Below, piece by piece: positions 46,577 through 56,264 of a DNA stretch of 64,000 bases. The notes beneath the pieces are model-generated. The model searched no databases, was not told the DNA's origin, and saw only the letters and a list, made by a program, of their open reading frames with translations. This DNA comes from Azoarcus sp. (GTDB lineage: Bacteria; Pseudomonadota; Gammaproteobacteria; Burkholderiales; Rhodocyclaceae). The stretch lies in the NCBI GenBank assembly GCA_030656215.1, contig JAUSOD010000012.1:62001-126000 (forward strand). The letters are read 5' to 3'. The translations under genes and the position numbers were made by a program. Every line of letters starts with the position of its first letter. The stretch's first letter is position 1.

Positions 46577-47674
46577 TTAGACGCCGGCCCCGATCGATTT
46601 CTGGTTTAGCCTTGTTTGAAGCCGACGCCCCGCCTTGCGCGCGAGATGTGGCAGCAGTAACCGGAGGGGCATGCGCAGCAGGTGGTAGCGCGTCAGCATG
46701 AGATTTCGTGCAAGTTGAACGTGGAGCGGGACCGGAGTGTCCGGGTTGGACGGCAGCAAGGCCAGCGGCGCGAGCGTGTCCATGCAGCGCTGGGTGATCT
46801 TTGACGGCGTCCCTGATAGCGATTCTGGGACACTTGCCGGCACCGGGCAATCGAGCCAGCGGCGCGCGTAATGGAGTCCGTACCAGAGCGGTCGTTCCAG
46901 CCCCAGTTGCGAGGCGCGGCGCACGAGTCGATCCCAGAACCCCGATTCTTGCGCGAAGGTGCGCAACAGCCCGTCGATATCCACCACTTCCCGCACTCGT
47001 AGCGCAAGATCACCGTCGTGAAAGCAGTGCAGACATGCGTGCAGCACCTGATCTTCCGCGCACAGGACTCGAAACGGGGTGTCGGCGAGTGGGATGCTGG
47101 CCTCGATCAGCGGCGCAGGGTCGAAGTTCAGGCTACCGGTTACCGGAGTGATTGCGTGGTGCAGGTCCACCTCCAGGAAGTGACCGGGACGGCGAAAAGG
47201 CGGAGTCTCGTGGCTCCAGTCGCGGTAGTAGCGCTCGTCGTAGGCAGTGAGTTCGACCGCTTGCCAGCCGCCTGCGCGCAGTCGTTGCTCCATGGCCCCA
47301 AGATGAGCGCGGGGAACGAGCAAGTCCACGTCTGAAACGAAACGTCCGGTTGCCAGGTGCAATTGCTGCGCCAGATAGGCGCCGCCTTTCAGTAGCACAA
47401 CCGGGAAATCCTTGTCGCACAGCGGCGCAAGGTGGAACAATTCTGCACGCAGCATCTGGCTGCGAAACTTGGCGACTCGCGCGGCGGAAAGCAGATGCCG
47501 GCGCACAGGTGCCGACAAAAGTGGGTTTTGTACGTTGTTAACGGCCAGTCGGCCATGCAAGCCACTCATTCTGGCGAGGCGAAGGACCTGTTCCCACTCT
47601 CTCTCGTTGCAGTCTATGGGGCTAATTGTGCCGCGCAACATGCGGTCGATAGTGGCTGACTGAATATCTGTCAC
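46577..47674 (-). CDS. Nucleotidyltransferase-family protein of the HPr-rel-A cassette
   Basis: 365 residues. FPVVLLKGGAYLAQQLHLAT (about 90-109) followed by GRFVSDVDLLVPRAHL places Asp115 and Asp117 as the metal-binding D-x-D of the PF14907-type nucleotidyltransferases; LHHAITP may hold a further residue. The C-terminus is helical and very basic (RMPLRLLLPHLARKAGRRLQ), perhaps membrane-associated. The protein probably transfers a nucleotide to a protein or small molecule; the substrate is unknown. GTG start at 47674 overlaps the stop of the HPr-kinase-like gene by 4 bases (GTGA), so translation is coupled. Last gene of the four-gene cassette. Confidence 0.82.
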   Translation of the reverse strand: MTDIQSATIDRMLRGTISPIDCNEREWEQVLRLARMSGLHGRLAVNNVQNPLLSAPVRRHLLSAARVAKFRSQMLRAELFHLAPLCDKDFPVVLLKGGAYLAQQLHLATGRFVSDVDLLVPRAHLGAMEQRLRAGGWQAVELTAYDERYYRDWSHETPPFRRPGHFLEVDLHHAITPVTGSLNFDPAPLIEASIPLADTPFRVLCAEDQVLHACLHCFHDGDLALRVREVVDIDGLLRTFAQESGFWDRLVRRASQLGLERPLWYGLHYARRWLDCPVPASVPESLSGTPSKITQRCMDTLAPLALLPSNPDTPVPLHVQLARNLMLTRYHLLRMPLRLLLPHLARKAGRRLQTRLNQKSIGAGV

Positions 47675-48540
47675 GGCACCTCCGCAAACAGCTTTTCGAT
47701 GTGCTCGATGGCTTCGTCGAGGATGCTGTATTCCAGTTCGTAAGCGTGTGTCTGGCGGGCAAGGGACGTTACGGCATGGAATCCGACCGGCCCCAGGGTC
47801 TGGTAATTAAAGCTGTTCAGGCCGAGTCGCATCGCAGAATCCGCGGACGGCAACCGGGTGCAAGTGAGCGTGGCCCCCTCCCGAAAACGGGGAAAGATTA
47901 CGAGGCGTGGCTTCGCGCCCCGAGCACGGTGGGTAAAGCTGTCACGATCGGGTACGAAGTGGGCTACGTCGCCCTTGCGCGTGTTGGGGAAGACGGGCCC
48001 CAGGGTGGCGCCCGGCAGGGTACCGATCACTTCGATCGAGCGGTTCTTCAGCGCCGCGGGTTTCAGCAGGGGAAGCACCAGGCCCGACGCCGGGTCCACC
48101 ACCCCGAACTCATCCGAGAGAAAGCGCCAGCCGGCGAGATGCAGCGCGCAGGTTAGCGTGCTCTTGCCCGAGCCGGGAGCCGCCGGCAGGATGATGGCGC
48201 CGTCATCGCGGGCGACGACGCCCGCGTGCAGCAGCAGATAGGCGTTCAGCCGTTGGGCCAGCAGCCAGTTTCCGCCCCATTCAAAAAGGGGGAGTGCGTT
48301 CTGAAGCGGATAGGGTTCGAAAGGCTGTGAGGCCTCGGACCAGAAATGCGCCTGACGGCCCCATATCCGCCACGGAGCGCCAGGCAATACTGACACGCGC
48401 ACGTCCACGAACGTCGTCGGATCTTCGGTTTGCTGGTGAGGGTAGACAATGTCCAGATGCTCGTGGAAACGGGCGATCGGCGAGCTAACCGCAATTCGAG
48501 CGCTGCCGAGATCAAGCATACGACAAGGCCCCTGTCTCAT
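47671..48540 (-). CDS. HprK-related kinase A (HPr kinase-like protein)
   Basis: 289 residues. The C-terminal half resembles the HPr kinase/phosphorylase core: LLLHAGVVARDDGAIILPAA (about 102-121) with His105, Walker A APGSGKST (121-128) and GWRFLSDEFGVVDP with an acidic pair at 143-144. The N-terminal domain differs from HprK. No HPr (PtsH) or PTS genes are nearby, so the phosphorylated target is unlikely to be HPr. From memory, TIGRFAMs names this type 'HprK-related kinase A', found next to a PqqD-like protein and a nucleotidyltransferase, exactly as here. Overlaps by 4 bases with both neighbours (ATGA and GTGA). Confidence 0.85.
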   Translation of the reverse strand: MRQGPCRMLDLGSARIAVSSPIARFHEHLDIVYPHQQTEDPTTFVDVRVSVLPGAPWRIWGRQAHFWSEASQPFEPYPLQNALPLFEWGGNWLLAQRLNAYLLLHAGVVARDDGAIILPAAPGSGKSTLTCALHLAGWRFLSDEFGVVDPASGLVLPLLKPAALKNRSIEVIGTLPGATLGPVFPNTRKGDVAHFVPDRDSFTHRARGAKPRLVIFPRFREGATLTCTRLPSADSAMRLGLNSFNYQTLGPVGFHAVTSLARQTHAYELEYSILDEAIEHIEKLFAEVP

Positions 48541-48818
48541 GCTTGCGCCCCGGGACGCTCTTTTTCTCCGGCAAGGGTGGTCAACGATGTGACGAGTTGC
48601 TCCAGTTCCGCAGGCCAGCCGCCAGCCTGCTCGATTTCTGCGACGAAGCGCTCGTAGGTTCCGGATTCGATCGCAGTGGCGGCTTCGCGCAGGATCAGCA
48701 CCGCACCTTCGCTCAAGAGGTGTGTCCTCCAGGCAACCGGATCCAGAAAAAGAAACTGCCCGTCCATCGACGGGCAGTGGGATTCTAGCCAGGCACTAGG
48801 GCCTTGTGGTGCAGACAT
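48537..48818 (-). CDS. PqqD-like peptide chaperone of the HPr-rel-A system
   Basis: 93 residues. FLDPVAWRTHLLSEGAVLIL, then YERFVAEIEQAGGWPAELEQ and LVTSLTTLAGEK fit the winged-helix PqqD/RRE fold: short beta strands, the conserved acidic helix and the final helix. PqqD proteins bind precursor peptides and present them to modifying enzymes. The start lies 12 bases after the stop of the Tat-exported protein and has no good ribosome binding site, so coupling is likely. The 4-base overlap with the kinase gene confirms the operon. Confidence 0.78.
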   Translation of the reverse strand: MSAPQGPSAWLESHCPSMDGQFLFLDPVAWRTHLLSEGAVLILREAATAIESGTYERFVAEIEQAGGWPAELEQLVTSLTTLAGEKERPGAQA

Positions 48819-48830
48819 GAACTGGATTGT

Positions 48831-49364
48831 TCAGCCGCCGAAAGTGTAGCCACCGATGAACCCGCCATTGATTGACGCGAGGCAGGACTCTGCTGCCGGA
48901 GCGTACCCCGTCGTGCCCGATGTGCCGTAGCTTGCGCCGTCGTAGGTTGGGTAAGTGCCGAACTCTTTGCCGGTTTCATCGAAATACACAAGCACCCAGG
49001 CAAGTTTGGGGTACCCGGTTTGATTGTTTTGAAGATTGGCGCCGACCACTGCTGTCGATGGGAAAACGGCTTTATATACAATGCCAGTGCCCACTGTATA
49101 GCCATCAAAACTGCCTTGTCCCGCAGCTTGATAACGCTGCACGGCGACCTCCTTCCATGCCCACCGATTGCCTGTGTTCGTCGGTTTCACCGTCACGAAC
49201 TGAGTCGTGGGGAATCCGCTTTGCGGCGGCTTGATGACACACGACAATGAAGCCGCGGCAGCGGCACCTCCGTACCCGAGCGTCATCACGGTAGAAGCGC
49301 CCAGTGCACCCTTCAGCAGCAGGCGGCGCTGCTCGATGGCTGTTTTTTGGGGGGTCTTGTCCAT
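48831..49364 (-). CDS. Tat-exported Gly/Tyr/Thr-rich protein, candidate substrate of the HPr-rel-A cassette
   Basis: 177 residues. The N-terminus has a twin-arginine signal: EQRRLLLKGALGASTVMTLG, followed by an AAAAAS cleavage region (about 30-37). The mature part is about 140 residues, with strand-like segments (FVTVKPTNTGNRWAWKEVAV, KLAWVLVYFDETGKEFG), only two Cys, and a C-terminus rich in Gly, Tyr, Ser and Thr (GTYPTYDGASYGTSGTTGY; INGGFIGGYTFGG). I do not recognise the family. AGAGG lies 5 bases before the ATG at 49364. It is the first gene after the sigma54 site, and the only exported protein in the cassette, which makes it the likely substrate. That last point is inference. Confidence 0.75.
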   Translation of the reverse strand: MDKTPQKTAIEQRRLLLKGALGASTVMTLGYGGAAAAASLSCVIKPPQSGFPTTQFVTVKPTNTGNRWAWKEVAVQRYQAAGQGSFDGYTVGTGIVYKAVFPSTAVVGANLQNNQTGYPKLAWVLVYFDETGKEFGTYPTYDGASYGTSGTTGYAPAAESCLASINGGFIGGYTFGG

Positions 49365-49446
49365 GAATTCCTCTCTCAAACCAATAGCAATGCACCGATT
49401 ATAACCATGCCAATGAGCCCGACATGGGAATGTTTAGTGGAATTGA

Positions 49447-49463
49447 TGCAAATTTCACGCCAG
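49447..49463 (-). promoter_or_regulatory. Sigma54 promoter of the HPr-rel-A cassette
   Basis: Minus strand CTGGCGTGAAATTTGCA: GG (49461-49460) and GC (49449-49448) are separated by 10 bases, and both halves (TGGC, TTTGCA) match the consensus. It predicts a start near 49436, giving a leader of about 70 bases. A TATAAT at 49403-49398 is an alternative sigma70 -10 without a good -35. Confidence 0.72.
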
Positions 49464-49622
49464 CTGAAAGAAAAACAACAACGAACTGATTTAAAGAGGA
49501 TTTGTTCTGGGCTGTAAGTCTGTGTGCTGGCAGAGTGTAAAAAATGTCGACGGTATCGAGCATAAGGCTGGCTGCCGCTAGACACTGACATTTCCGTCAA
49601 GTTGCGGGGGTGGGGCAGAGGC

Positions 49623-50909
49623 TCACAAATTTGCAATCCGCGAACTCGCCAGCGATAACCTCGTAGACAGCACCTCCAGAAACGCCTTGTAAAAATGCAT
49701 CCTGCACGTATCCGATGCTCTTTGCAGTGCTCTGGCGCGAAAGGTGATCACCTCGACCTCGGTGGTGGCTTCGATCGACGCCGAGCGTACGCCGCCGCCG
49801 GCAGAAAATAGCGCCATTTCACCAAAACACTCGCCCGCCGTCAGCACATTGAGCAGCTTGCCGCGCTTCTTTACCCGCGCTTCGCCTGCGGCGAGAAAGC
49901 AGAAGTGATCGCCGGCTTCGCCTTCTTTCATGATCACGGTGCCGGGCTGCAGGTGGCTCCACTGTGCCAGTCCGATCACTTCCCACAGCTCGGCGTCGGC
50001 GAATTCGCGGAAGAAGGCGATGCCGCGCAGGGTCTGGAATTTTTCCGCTTCGGGCAGGGCGTGGCGGTCGAGCGCGATGCTCTGGTTGCGGAAGGCCAGG
50101 GCGAGGTCGTGCGAGAACTCGGCCCAGGTCTGGTAGCGGCGCTCGAGTTCCTTTTCCATCGCGCGGCGGACGATGGCATCGAGCGCCTCCGGGATGTCGG
50201 GTCGCAGCTCGATCGGGGGCGGTGGGATGTCGTGGGCGATGCGGTAGATAAGGCTGTAGTTGTTGTCACTCTCGAACGGGAGACGGCCGGTGAGCAGCTG
50301 GTACATCACCACGCCGAGCGAATAGATGTCGGTGCGGTGGTCGAGCGGCATCTCGCGCACCTGCTGCGGCGACATGTAGGCGGGTGAGCCGATGCCGCTG
50401 ATCTGGGTGGTCTCGCTCGCGGTCTGAAATGCCGCGCCAAAGTCCGAGATGCGGATGTCGCTGCTGCCGGGGACGTTGAGCAGGATGTTGGCAGGTTTGA
50501 TGTCGCGGTGGGTGACGCCCTGGTGAAAGGCGTAATCGAGCGCACGGGTGCACTTGAAGATGATTTCGATCAGGCGCTCGAAGGGCGGCAGCTGGTCGGG
50601 GCGAGTAAGCGTCTCGAGCGTGCCGCCGGGCACATACTCCATGACCACATAGGCTTCGTTGTCGCCGATGACCGCATCGAAAATCTGGACGATATGCGGG
50701 TGCACCAGCTTGCCGGCGAGCGCGGCTTCGTTTAGTAGCAACTGCCGGTAAAGGCGGCCGCGCTGTCGGTCGCCGATGATCTCCGGGTGCAACTGCTTGA
50801 GTGCGACTTCACGTTGGTGAAAGGGGTCCCAGGCCAGATAGACGGCGCTGGTGGCCCCTTCGCCGAGCAGGCGGCGAATCTCGTACTTTCCGATCCGGTC
50901 CGCCGCCAT
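49623..50909 (-). CDS. Ser/Thr protein kinase with C-terminal cyclic-nucleotide-binding domain
   Basis: 428 residues, soluble. Kinase domain (about 1-270): GEGATSAVYLA glycine loop, ALKQL lysine, VTHRDIKPANILLN catalytic loop, ISDFGAAFQ (DFG), GSPAYMSPQQV activation segment. A C-terminal cNMP-binding domain (about 300-420: FREFADAELWEVIGLAQWSH, GTVIMKEGEAGDHFCFLAAG, GECFGEMALFSAGG) follows. It looks like a cyclic-nucleotide-regulated Hanks kinase; there is no membrane anchor or PASTA domain. It starts 5 bases after the stop of argH. Targets are unknown; the pilus genes and the HPr-rel-A cassette are neighbours. Confidence 0.92.
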   Translation of the reverse strand: MAADRIGKYEIRRLLGEGATSAVYLAWDPFHQREVALKQLHPEIIGDRQRGRLYRQLLLNEAALAGKLVHPHIVQIFDAVIGDNEAYVVMEYVPGGTLETLTRPDQLPPFERLIEIIFKCTRALDYAFHQGVTHRDIKPANILLNVPGSSDIRISDFGAAFQTASETTQISGIGSPAYMSPQQVREMPLDHRTDIYSLGVVMYQLLTGRLPFESDNNYSLIYRIAHDIPPPPIELRPDIPEALDAIVRRAMEKELERRYQTWAEFSHDLALAFRNQSIALDRHALPEAEKFQTLRGIAFFREFADAELWEVIGLAQWSHLQPGTVIMKEGEAGDHFCFLAAGEARVKKRGKLLNVLTAGECFGEMALFSAGGGVRSASIEATTEVEVITFRARALQRASDTCRMHFYKAFLEVLSTRLSLASSRIANL

Positions 50910-50914
50910 GCGGC

Positions 50915-52333
<1,419 letters not shown>

Positions 52334-52484
52334 GATGTCGAAAACGTGGATTGTCGGGGCTGGGGCCGGCTGCGGTGTTGCCACTCGCAGCGCGTTATCA
52401 CCGCCAGAATCAACACCGAGTATACGGTAATGGGCGTGGTTTCTGCGCGCCGAACTGGCCAACTGCGGTGACCCGCGGGGGCGT

Positions 52485-53207
52485 CTATGCGTTGACGTGA
52501 GTCTGCAGGTGGGAGAGTTGTCGCCGGCTGACCGGCACCTGTTCGGCGAGCCCGGCCACTTCGATCCAGTGGTGTCCGATGGCGTCGCGCTCGATCGCGC
52601 GAATGGCCGCTTTCGAAACCAGCCAGGCGCGATGCACGCGCAAGAAGCCGGCGGGTTCGAAGCGGGATGCCAGTTCCTTCAGGCTGCCGTCGACAAAGAG
52701 CTTCGCCTCGCGGGTGAAGACCGTCACGCCCTTGTCCTCGGCCCGAAACGCAAGAATCTCGCCGGCGGGCAGCAGGCGTGAACGACGCCCGACGATGACC
52801 GGAAGCAAAGGTTCCGGATTGTCCCTGATGCCCGGATCGGTTGCGCGGGTCGGGCGCCGGACGGCCTGAAGGGCGCTTGCCAGTTGCTCCGCGCTGACGG
52901 GCTTGAGCAGATAGCCGGCCGCATGCGCGGAGAAGGCCTCGAGGGCAAACTCGCGGTGGGCGGTGACGAAGATCAGGGCCGGCGGGGTGGGCAGGGTGGA
53001 GAGCCAGCGCCCGACCGAGAGACCATCCTCACCCGGCATCTCGATGTCCAGAATGACGATGTGCGGTACATGCCGTCCGATCTGCTCGCGCAGGCCCGCA
53101 GCGTCAGCGGCTTCGCCAACCACCCGCGCGCCCGGCAGTTTGGCCAGGAGCCGCTTCAGGCGCTCGCGCGCCAGACGTTCGTCGTCGACGATGATGACTT
53201 CGAGCAT
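52485..53207 (-). CDS. algR: LytTR-family response regulator (AlgR-like)
   Basis: 240 residues. Receiver domain with DDE pocket, phosphoacceptor Asp54 in [16 protein letters not shown] and Lys in [12 protein letters not shown]; then a LytTR DNA-binding domain (about 135-238: [40 protein letters not shown]). In Pseudomonas the FimS/AlgZ-AlgR pair activates the fimU-pilVWXY1Y2E operon; here the equivalent operon lies just across from it. The gene starts 5 bases after the sensor's stop. Confidence 0.88.
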   Translation of the reverse strand: MLEVIIVDDERLARERLKRLLAKLPGARVVGEAADAAGLREQIGRHVPHIVILDIEMPGEDGLSVGRWLSTLPTPPALIFVTAHREFALEAFSAHAAGYLLKPVSAEQLASALQAVRRPTRATDPGIRDNPEPLLPVIVGRRSRLLPAGEILAFRAEDKGVTVFTREAKLFVDGSLKELASRFEPAGFLRVHRAWLVSKAAIRAIERDAIGHHWIEVAGLAEQVPVSRRQLSHLQTHVNA

Positions 53208-53212
53208 GGTGT

Positions 53213-54259
53213 CTAGCCCTTGTCCGTGGTCGGAAGGCTGAGCCGGGCAATGAAGCGGCCATCCGTGTGCGTTGTTTCCAGCGAGGCCGCTGTGCCAAAC
53301 AGCTCTGCGAGGCGTGCGCGTGTGCTGGCAAGGCCCATTCCGTCGCGTATCTCTATGGCACCGGCGCGGCCTGCCGATGCGGTGTTGTTGCTGATCGTGG
53401 AAATGACCTGTCCGTCATGTTCCCGAATGGAGATCTGCACTTCGCCCCCGCCGGATACCTGGGTCGCGCCGTGCCGCACCGCATTTTCTGCCAGTGTCTG
53501 CAGGCATAGCGACGGTACCGAAATTTGCGGAAGGCAGGGGGGCAGATCCCAGCTGACGCTGAGGCGTTCCTCCAGGCGCATGGATTCCAGCGCAAGGTAG
53601 TCCTGCACCACCGCGAGCTCCTGCGCGAGCGGCACGCTTGAGCCGGTGTCGAGGCAGGCGCGCAGGATGCGTGACAGCGCCTCGATCATCCGTTCGGCTC
53701 TTTGCGGGTCGGTTGCGACCAGTTCGGTGATGCCGTTCAGGCTGTTGAAGAGAAAGTGTGGCCGCAGGCGGGCAGTCCAGGCCTCGACCTCTGCCGTGGA
53801 CGAGCGTGTTCTCCAGTGGCGCAGGCGCGATGCCTGCCAGCTCACCAGTCCGAGTGAGCCGGTGAGAATCGCGCCTATCATCGCGATGTCCTGCAGATAG
53901 TCCGAGCGGCTTGCCTCCACGATGCCGAGCGGGTGCATCAGCGCATGGGTGACGGCCCCGACCGCTAGTGTCCAGCCGAGCAGCAGGACGAGTGCGGCCG
54001 TCGCCTTGACCCGGGCCCTGGTTTGCCACGGACGCAAGATCGCGCACACGACCAGAAACCACGGCAGCACGATCCACAGCGCGAAGAAGCCGAACAGGCC
54101 GAAGCGTTCCCAGCGGCTACCCGGCGCCCCCGGTGCCACCGCGAGCAGCGCCGCCACCCCTATGCCCAGCGCAATGCAAACCAGCAGGCCTTCCACACGG
54201 CAGCCGGCCTGCCAGGCGCCGGCATCCCGCTTGTCCTGCAAAACGGACCGTCTATCCAT
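53213..54259 (-). CDS. algZ: LytS/AlgZ-type sensor histidine kinase
   Basis: 348 residues. Four N-terminal transmembrane helices (about 20-165) and a His_kinase domain with WTARLRPHFLFNSLNGITEL (phospho-His in RPHFLFNSLN), then NAVRHG N-box and GMGLASTRARLAELFG. This layout matches LytS/AlgZ (FimS) kinases. Note that FimS lacks some canonical kinase motifs in Pseudomonas, yet this one has a fairly normal ATP site. ATG 54259 has GGGAGA about 9 bases upstream. Partner of the adjacent LytTR regulator. Confidence 0.86.
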   Translation of the reverse strand: MDRRSVLQDKRDAGAWQAGCRVEGLLVCIALGIGVAALLAVAPGAPGSRWERFGLFGFFALWIVLPWFLVVCAILRPWQTRARVKATAALVLLLGWTLAVGAVTHALMHPLGIVEASRSDYLQDIAMIGAILTGSLGLVSWQASRLRHWRTRSSTAEVEAWTARLRPHFLFNSLNGITELVATDPQRAERMIEALSRILRACLDTGSSVPLAQELAVVQDYLALESMRLEERLSVSWDLPPCLPQISVPSLCLQTLAENAVRHGATQVSGGGEVQISIREHDGQVISTISNNTASAGRAGAIEIRDGMGLASTRARLAELFGTAASLETTHTDGRFIARLSLPTTDKG

Positions 54260-54301
54260 CAATGCTTGTCTCCCTCGACCCGGATGCGCTAGCTTCGTGT
54301 T

Positions 54302-54329
54302 ACCTGCAATGGTAAGTCCACCTGCAATG
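54302..54329. repeat. ACCTGCAATG direct repeat at the start of fimT
   Basis: Perfect 10-base copies at 54302-54311 and 54320-54329, 18 bases apart, each containing a possible fimT start ATG. LytTR proteins bind short direct repeats, so this could be an AlgR site, or just a six-codon duplication. Confidence 0.5.
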
Positions 54330-54836
54330 TCGAATATATATAAATCAAGATCCATTCCGCACCCATGTTGGCGCCGTCGCGCTGGCAGCGGCTTCACGCT
54401 CGTTGAGCTGATGATCGCACTCGCCGTACTTGCCATCCTGGCTGCGGTGGGGATGCCGAGCTTTCAGGGCATCATTGCCAACAACCGCCTGGCATCGGCC
54501 TCGAACGACATTCTTTCGGGCTTGAACGTGGCAAAGAGTGAGGCGATTCGACGGAACGCGTCGATCCGGTTTTGTGTGAATCCGACCACGCGTGCATGGC
54601 AGGTCGTCCCCATGGCTGGCGACGCAATCAGGGTCGGAGACTTGCATTCCAGTGTTAACGTTGCTGGTGGCGCGCTGGACACTATTTCAGTAGCAAACAA
54701 TGAGTGCGTGCGTTTCAGGCCTGACGGTCTGGCGTATTCCGAAGCGGGGCTGATGGACAATGGCAGCTTCACCCTGAGCCTGGATGAGACGACACGCGTG
54801 ATCAGGGTCAGGACGGGGGCGCTTTATGCGGACTAA
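54327..54836 (+). CDS. fimT: Minor pilin of the FimT/FimU (GspH) type
   Basis: 169 residues. Class III signal ending RRRAGSG before FTLVELMIALAVLAILAAVG with Glu5; then MPSFQGIIANNRLASASNDI, the hallmark of GspH/FimT, and DNA-binding-capable FimT features cannot be judged. It helps prime pilus assembly with PilVWXE and PilY1. Two starts are possible (54309 and 54327), both in the direct repeat. It is the first gene of the minor pilin operon, divergent from algZ. Confidence 0.9.
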   Translation: MSNIYKSRSIPHPCWRRRAGSGFTLVELMIALAVLAILAAVGMPSFQGIIANNRLASASNDILSGLNVAKSEAIRRNASIRFCVNPTTRAWQVVPMAGDAIRVGDLHSSVNVAGGALDTISVANNECVRFRPDGLAYSEAGLMDNGSFTLSLDETTRVIRVRTGALYAD

Positions 54837-55296
54837 GAAGACCACTTCGTTCAACTCCGGGGGCCGGCAGGGCGGATTCAGCCTGCTCGAGGTGCTGATT
54901 TCGGTTGTTGTGCTCTCGATCGGACTGCTCGGCATGGCTGCACTGCAGATCAATGCCATGAAGAATAGTCAGAGTAGTTTTCAACGAACGCAGGCCGTGA
55001 TGTTGAGCTACTACATGCTCGATGCGATGCGGGCCAATCGGGCCGATGCGATTGCCGAAAATTACAACCTGGCAAAGACCTGTGTCGTGCCCGTGGAGGG
55101 GGGCTCTCTGGTCTCAAGGGATCGGCACTTCTGGCTGCAGGCGCTCAAGGACAACATCGGGGTGGCGGCGACGACCTGCGGGCAAATCACCTGTGTGGCT
55201 GCCACCTCGATCTGCACCGTGCGCATCTACTGGAACGACGATCGTGGCACAGGTGGTGCCGGCGAGCAGCTGTTCGAGACTTCCACCCGGATGTGA
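54826..55296 (+). CDS. pilV: Type IV pilus minor pilin PilV
   Basis: 156 residues. GGRQGG then FSLLEVLISVVVLSIGLLGM is the PilV prepilin motif (Glu5), followed by AALQINAMKNSQSSFQRTQA. Four Cys later in the protein probably form disulphides. It overlaps fimT by 11 bases and pilW by a few, showing tight coupling. Confidence 0.93.
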   Translation: MRTKKTTSFNSGGRQGGFSLLEVLISVVVLSIGLLGMAALQINAMKNSQSSFQRTQAVMLSYYMLDAMRANRADAIAENYNLAKTCVVPVEGGSLVSRDRHFWLQALKDNIGVAATTCGQITCVAATSICTVRIYWNDDRGTGGAGEQLFETSTRM

Positions 55297-55301
55297 CTAC
55301 T

Positions 55302-56264
55302 ATGTTCAATAAGGTCCGTTTTTCCCAGTCTGGCCTCACCCTGATCGAATTGATGATCGCAATGGTGCTCGGCCTGGTCTTGCTCCTCGGGGTGACGAAC
55401 TTCTTTCTGGGCCAGCGGCAGGCGTACCGCGTCAATGAGAATCTGGCTCGCATGCAGGATAGCGCCCGCACCGCGTTTGAACTGATGGCGCGCGAGATTC
55501 GGGAGGCGGGCGGTAATCCCTGTGGTACCCCGAACGTCGACAATGTCGTGCCAGGTTTTGCCGCGTCCACCTGGTTGAACTGGGATGTTGGCGGCCTCGA
55601 AGGTTTTGGCGGCGGTGACCCGCTGCCCGGTACCAGCTTTGGTGAGGATGTGGGGCAACGCGTGGCGGGCACCGATGCACTCATCGTCCGCTCTGGGTCC
55701 CTGAATAATGGCCTGATCATTACCGAGCATACGCCTGGAACTTCCAGGCTCAAGGTCAATACCGTTGCGCATGGAATCAGTGAAGGTGTCGTGCTGATGG
55801 CTTGTGACTATTCAAAGGCCACCATTTTCCAGGTTACGGATGATCTGGATGGCACCGATACGATCGAGTACGGTGGGGCACTGAGTCAGTTCGCAAGAAA
55901 TGGCTTCCTGACGCGCTTGTCAGCGACCGCGTGGTACATCGGTAACAATACCCGTGGCGGGCGTTCGCTTTTCCGCCACGTCTTCACAGAGGGCGCTTCT
56001 CAGGAAATCGCCGAAGGGGTCGCGGATATGGATTTGGCGTATCTCCTCCGTGTCCTTGAGAACCCGGAGTCACGTTATATGAATGCAGCTGACGTGAAAC
56101 TGAAGGTCGTTGCCAACACTTGGGCAGATCCGGCTACGCGAGTTGTTGCCGTGAGAGTTGTTCTGGATCTGGAGTCCCGAGACCTAGTCGGCACCGATGC
56201 AGCCACCCTCAAGCGACAACTGGTGCATGTGGTCAGTTTGCGGCACAGGGAGATCGTGGAATGA
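55302..56264 (+). CDS. pilW: Type IV pilus minor pilin PilW
   Basis: 320 residues. FSQSG then LTLIELMIAMVLGLVLLLGV, with VTNFFLGQRQAYRVNENLAR and MQDSARTAFELMAREIREAG typical of PilW (PF16074 type). The C-terminal domain is larger than in other minor pilins. A GTG at 55293 overlapping the pilV stop is an alternative start. pilX starts with an ATGA overlap. Confidence 0.93.
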   Translation: MFNKVRFSQSGLTLIELMIAMVLGLVLLLGVTNFFLGQRQAYRVNENLARMQDSARTAFELMAREIREAGGNPCGTPNVDNVVPGFAASTWLNWDVGGLEGFGGGDPLPGTSFGEDVGQRVAGTDALIVRSGSLNNGLIITEHTPGTSRLKVNTVAHGISEGVVLMACDYSKATIFQVTDDLDGTDTIEYGGALSQFARNGFLTRLSATAWYIGNNTRGGRSLFRHVFTEGASQEIAEGVADMDLAYLLRVLENPESRYMNAADVKLKVVANTWADPATRVVAVRVVLDLESRDLVGTDAATLKRQLVHVVSLRHREIVE

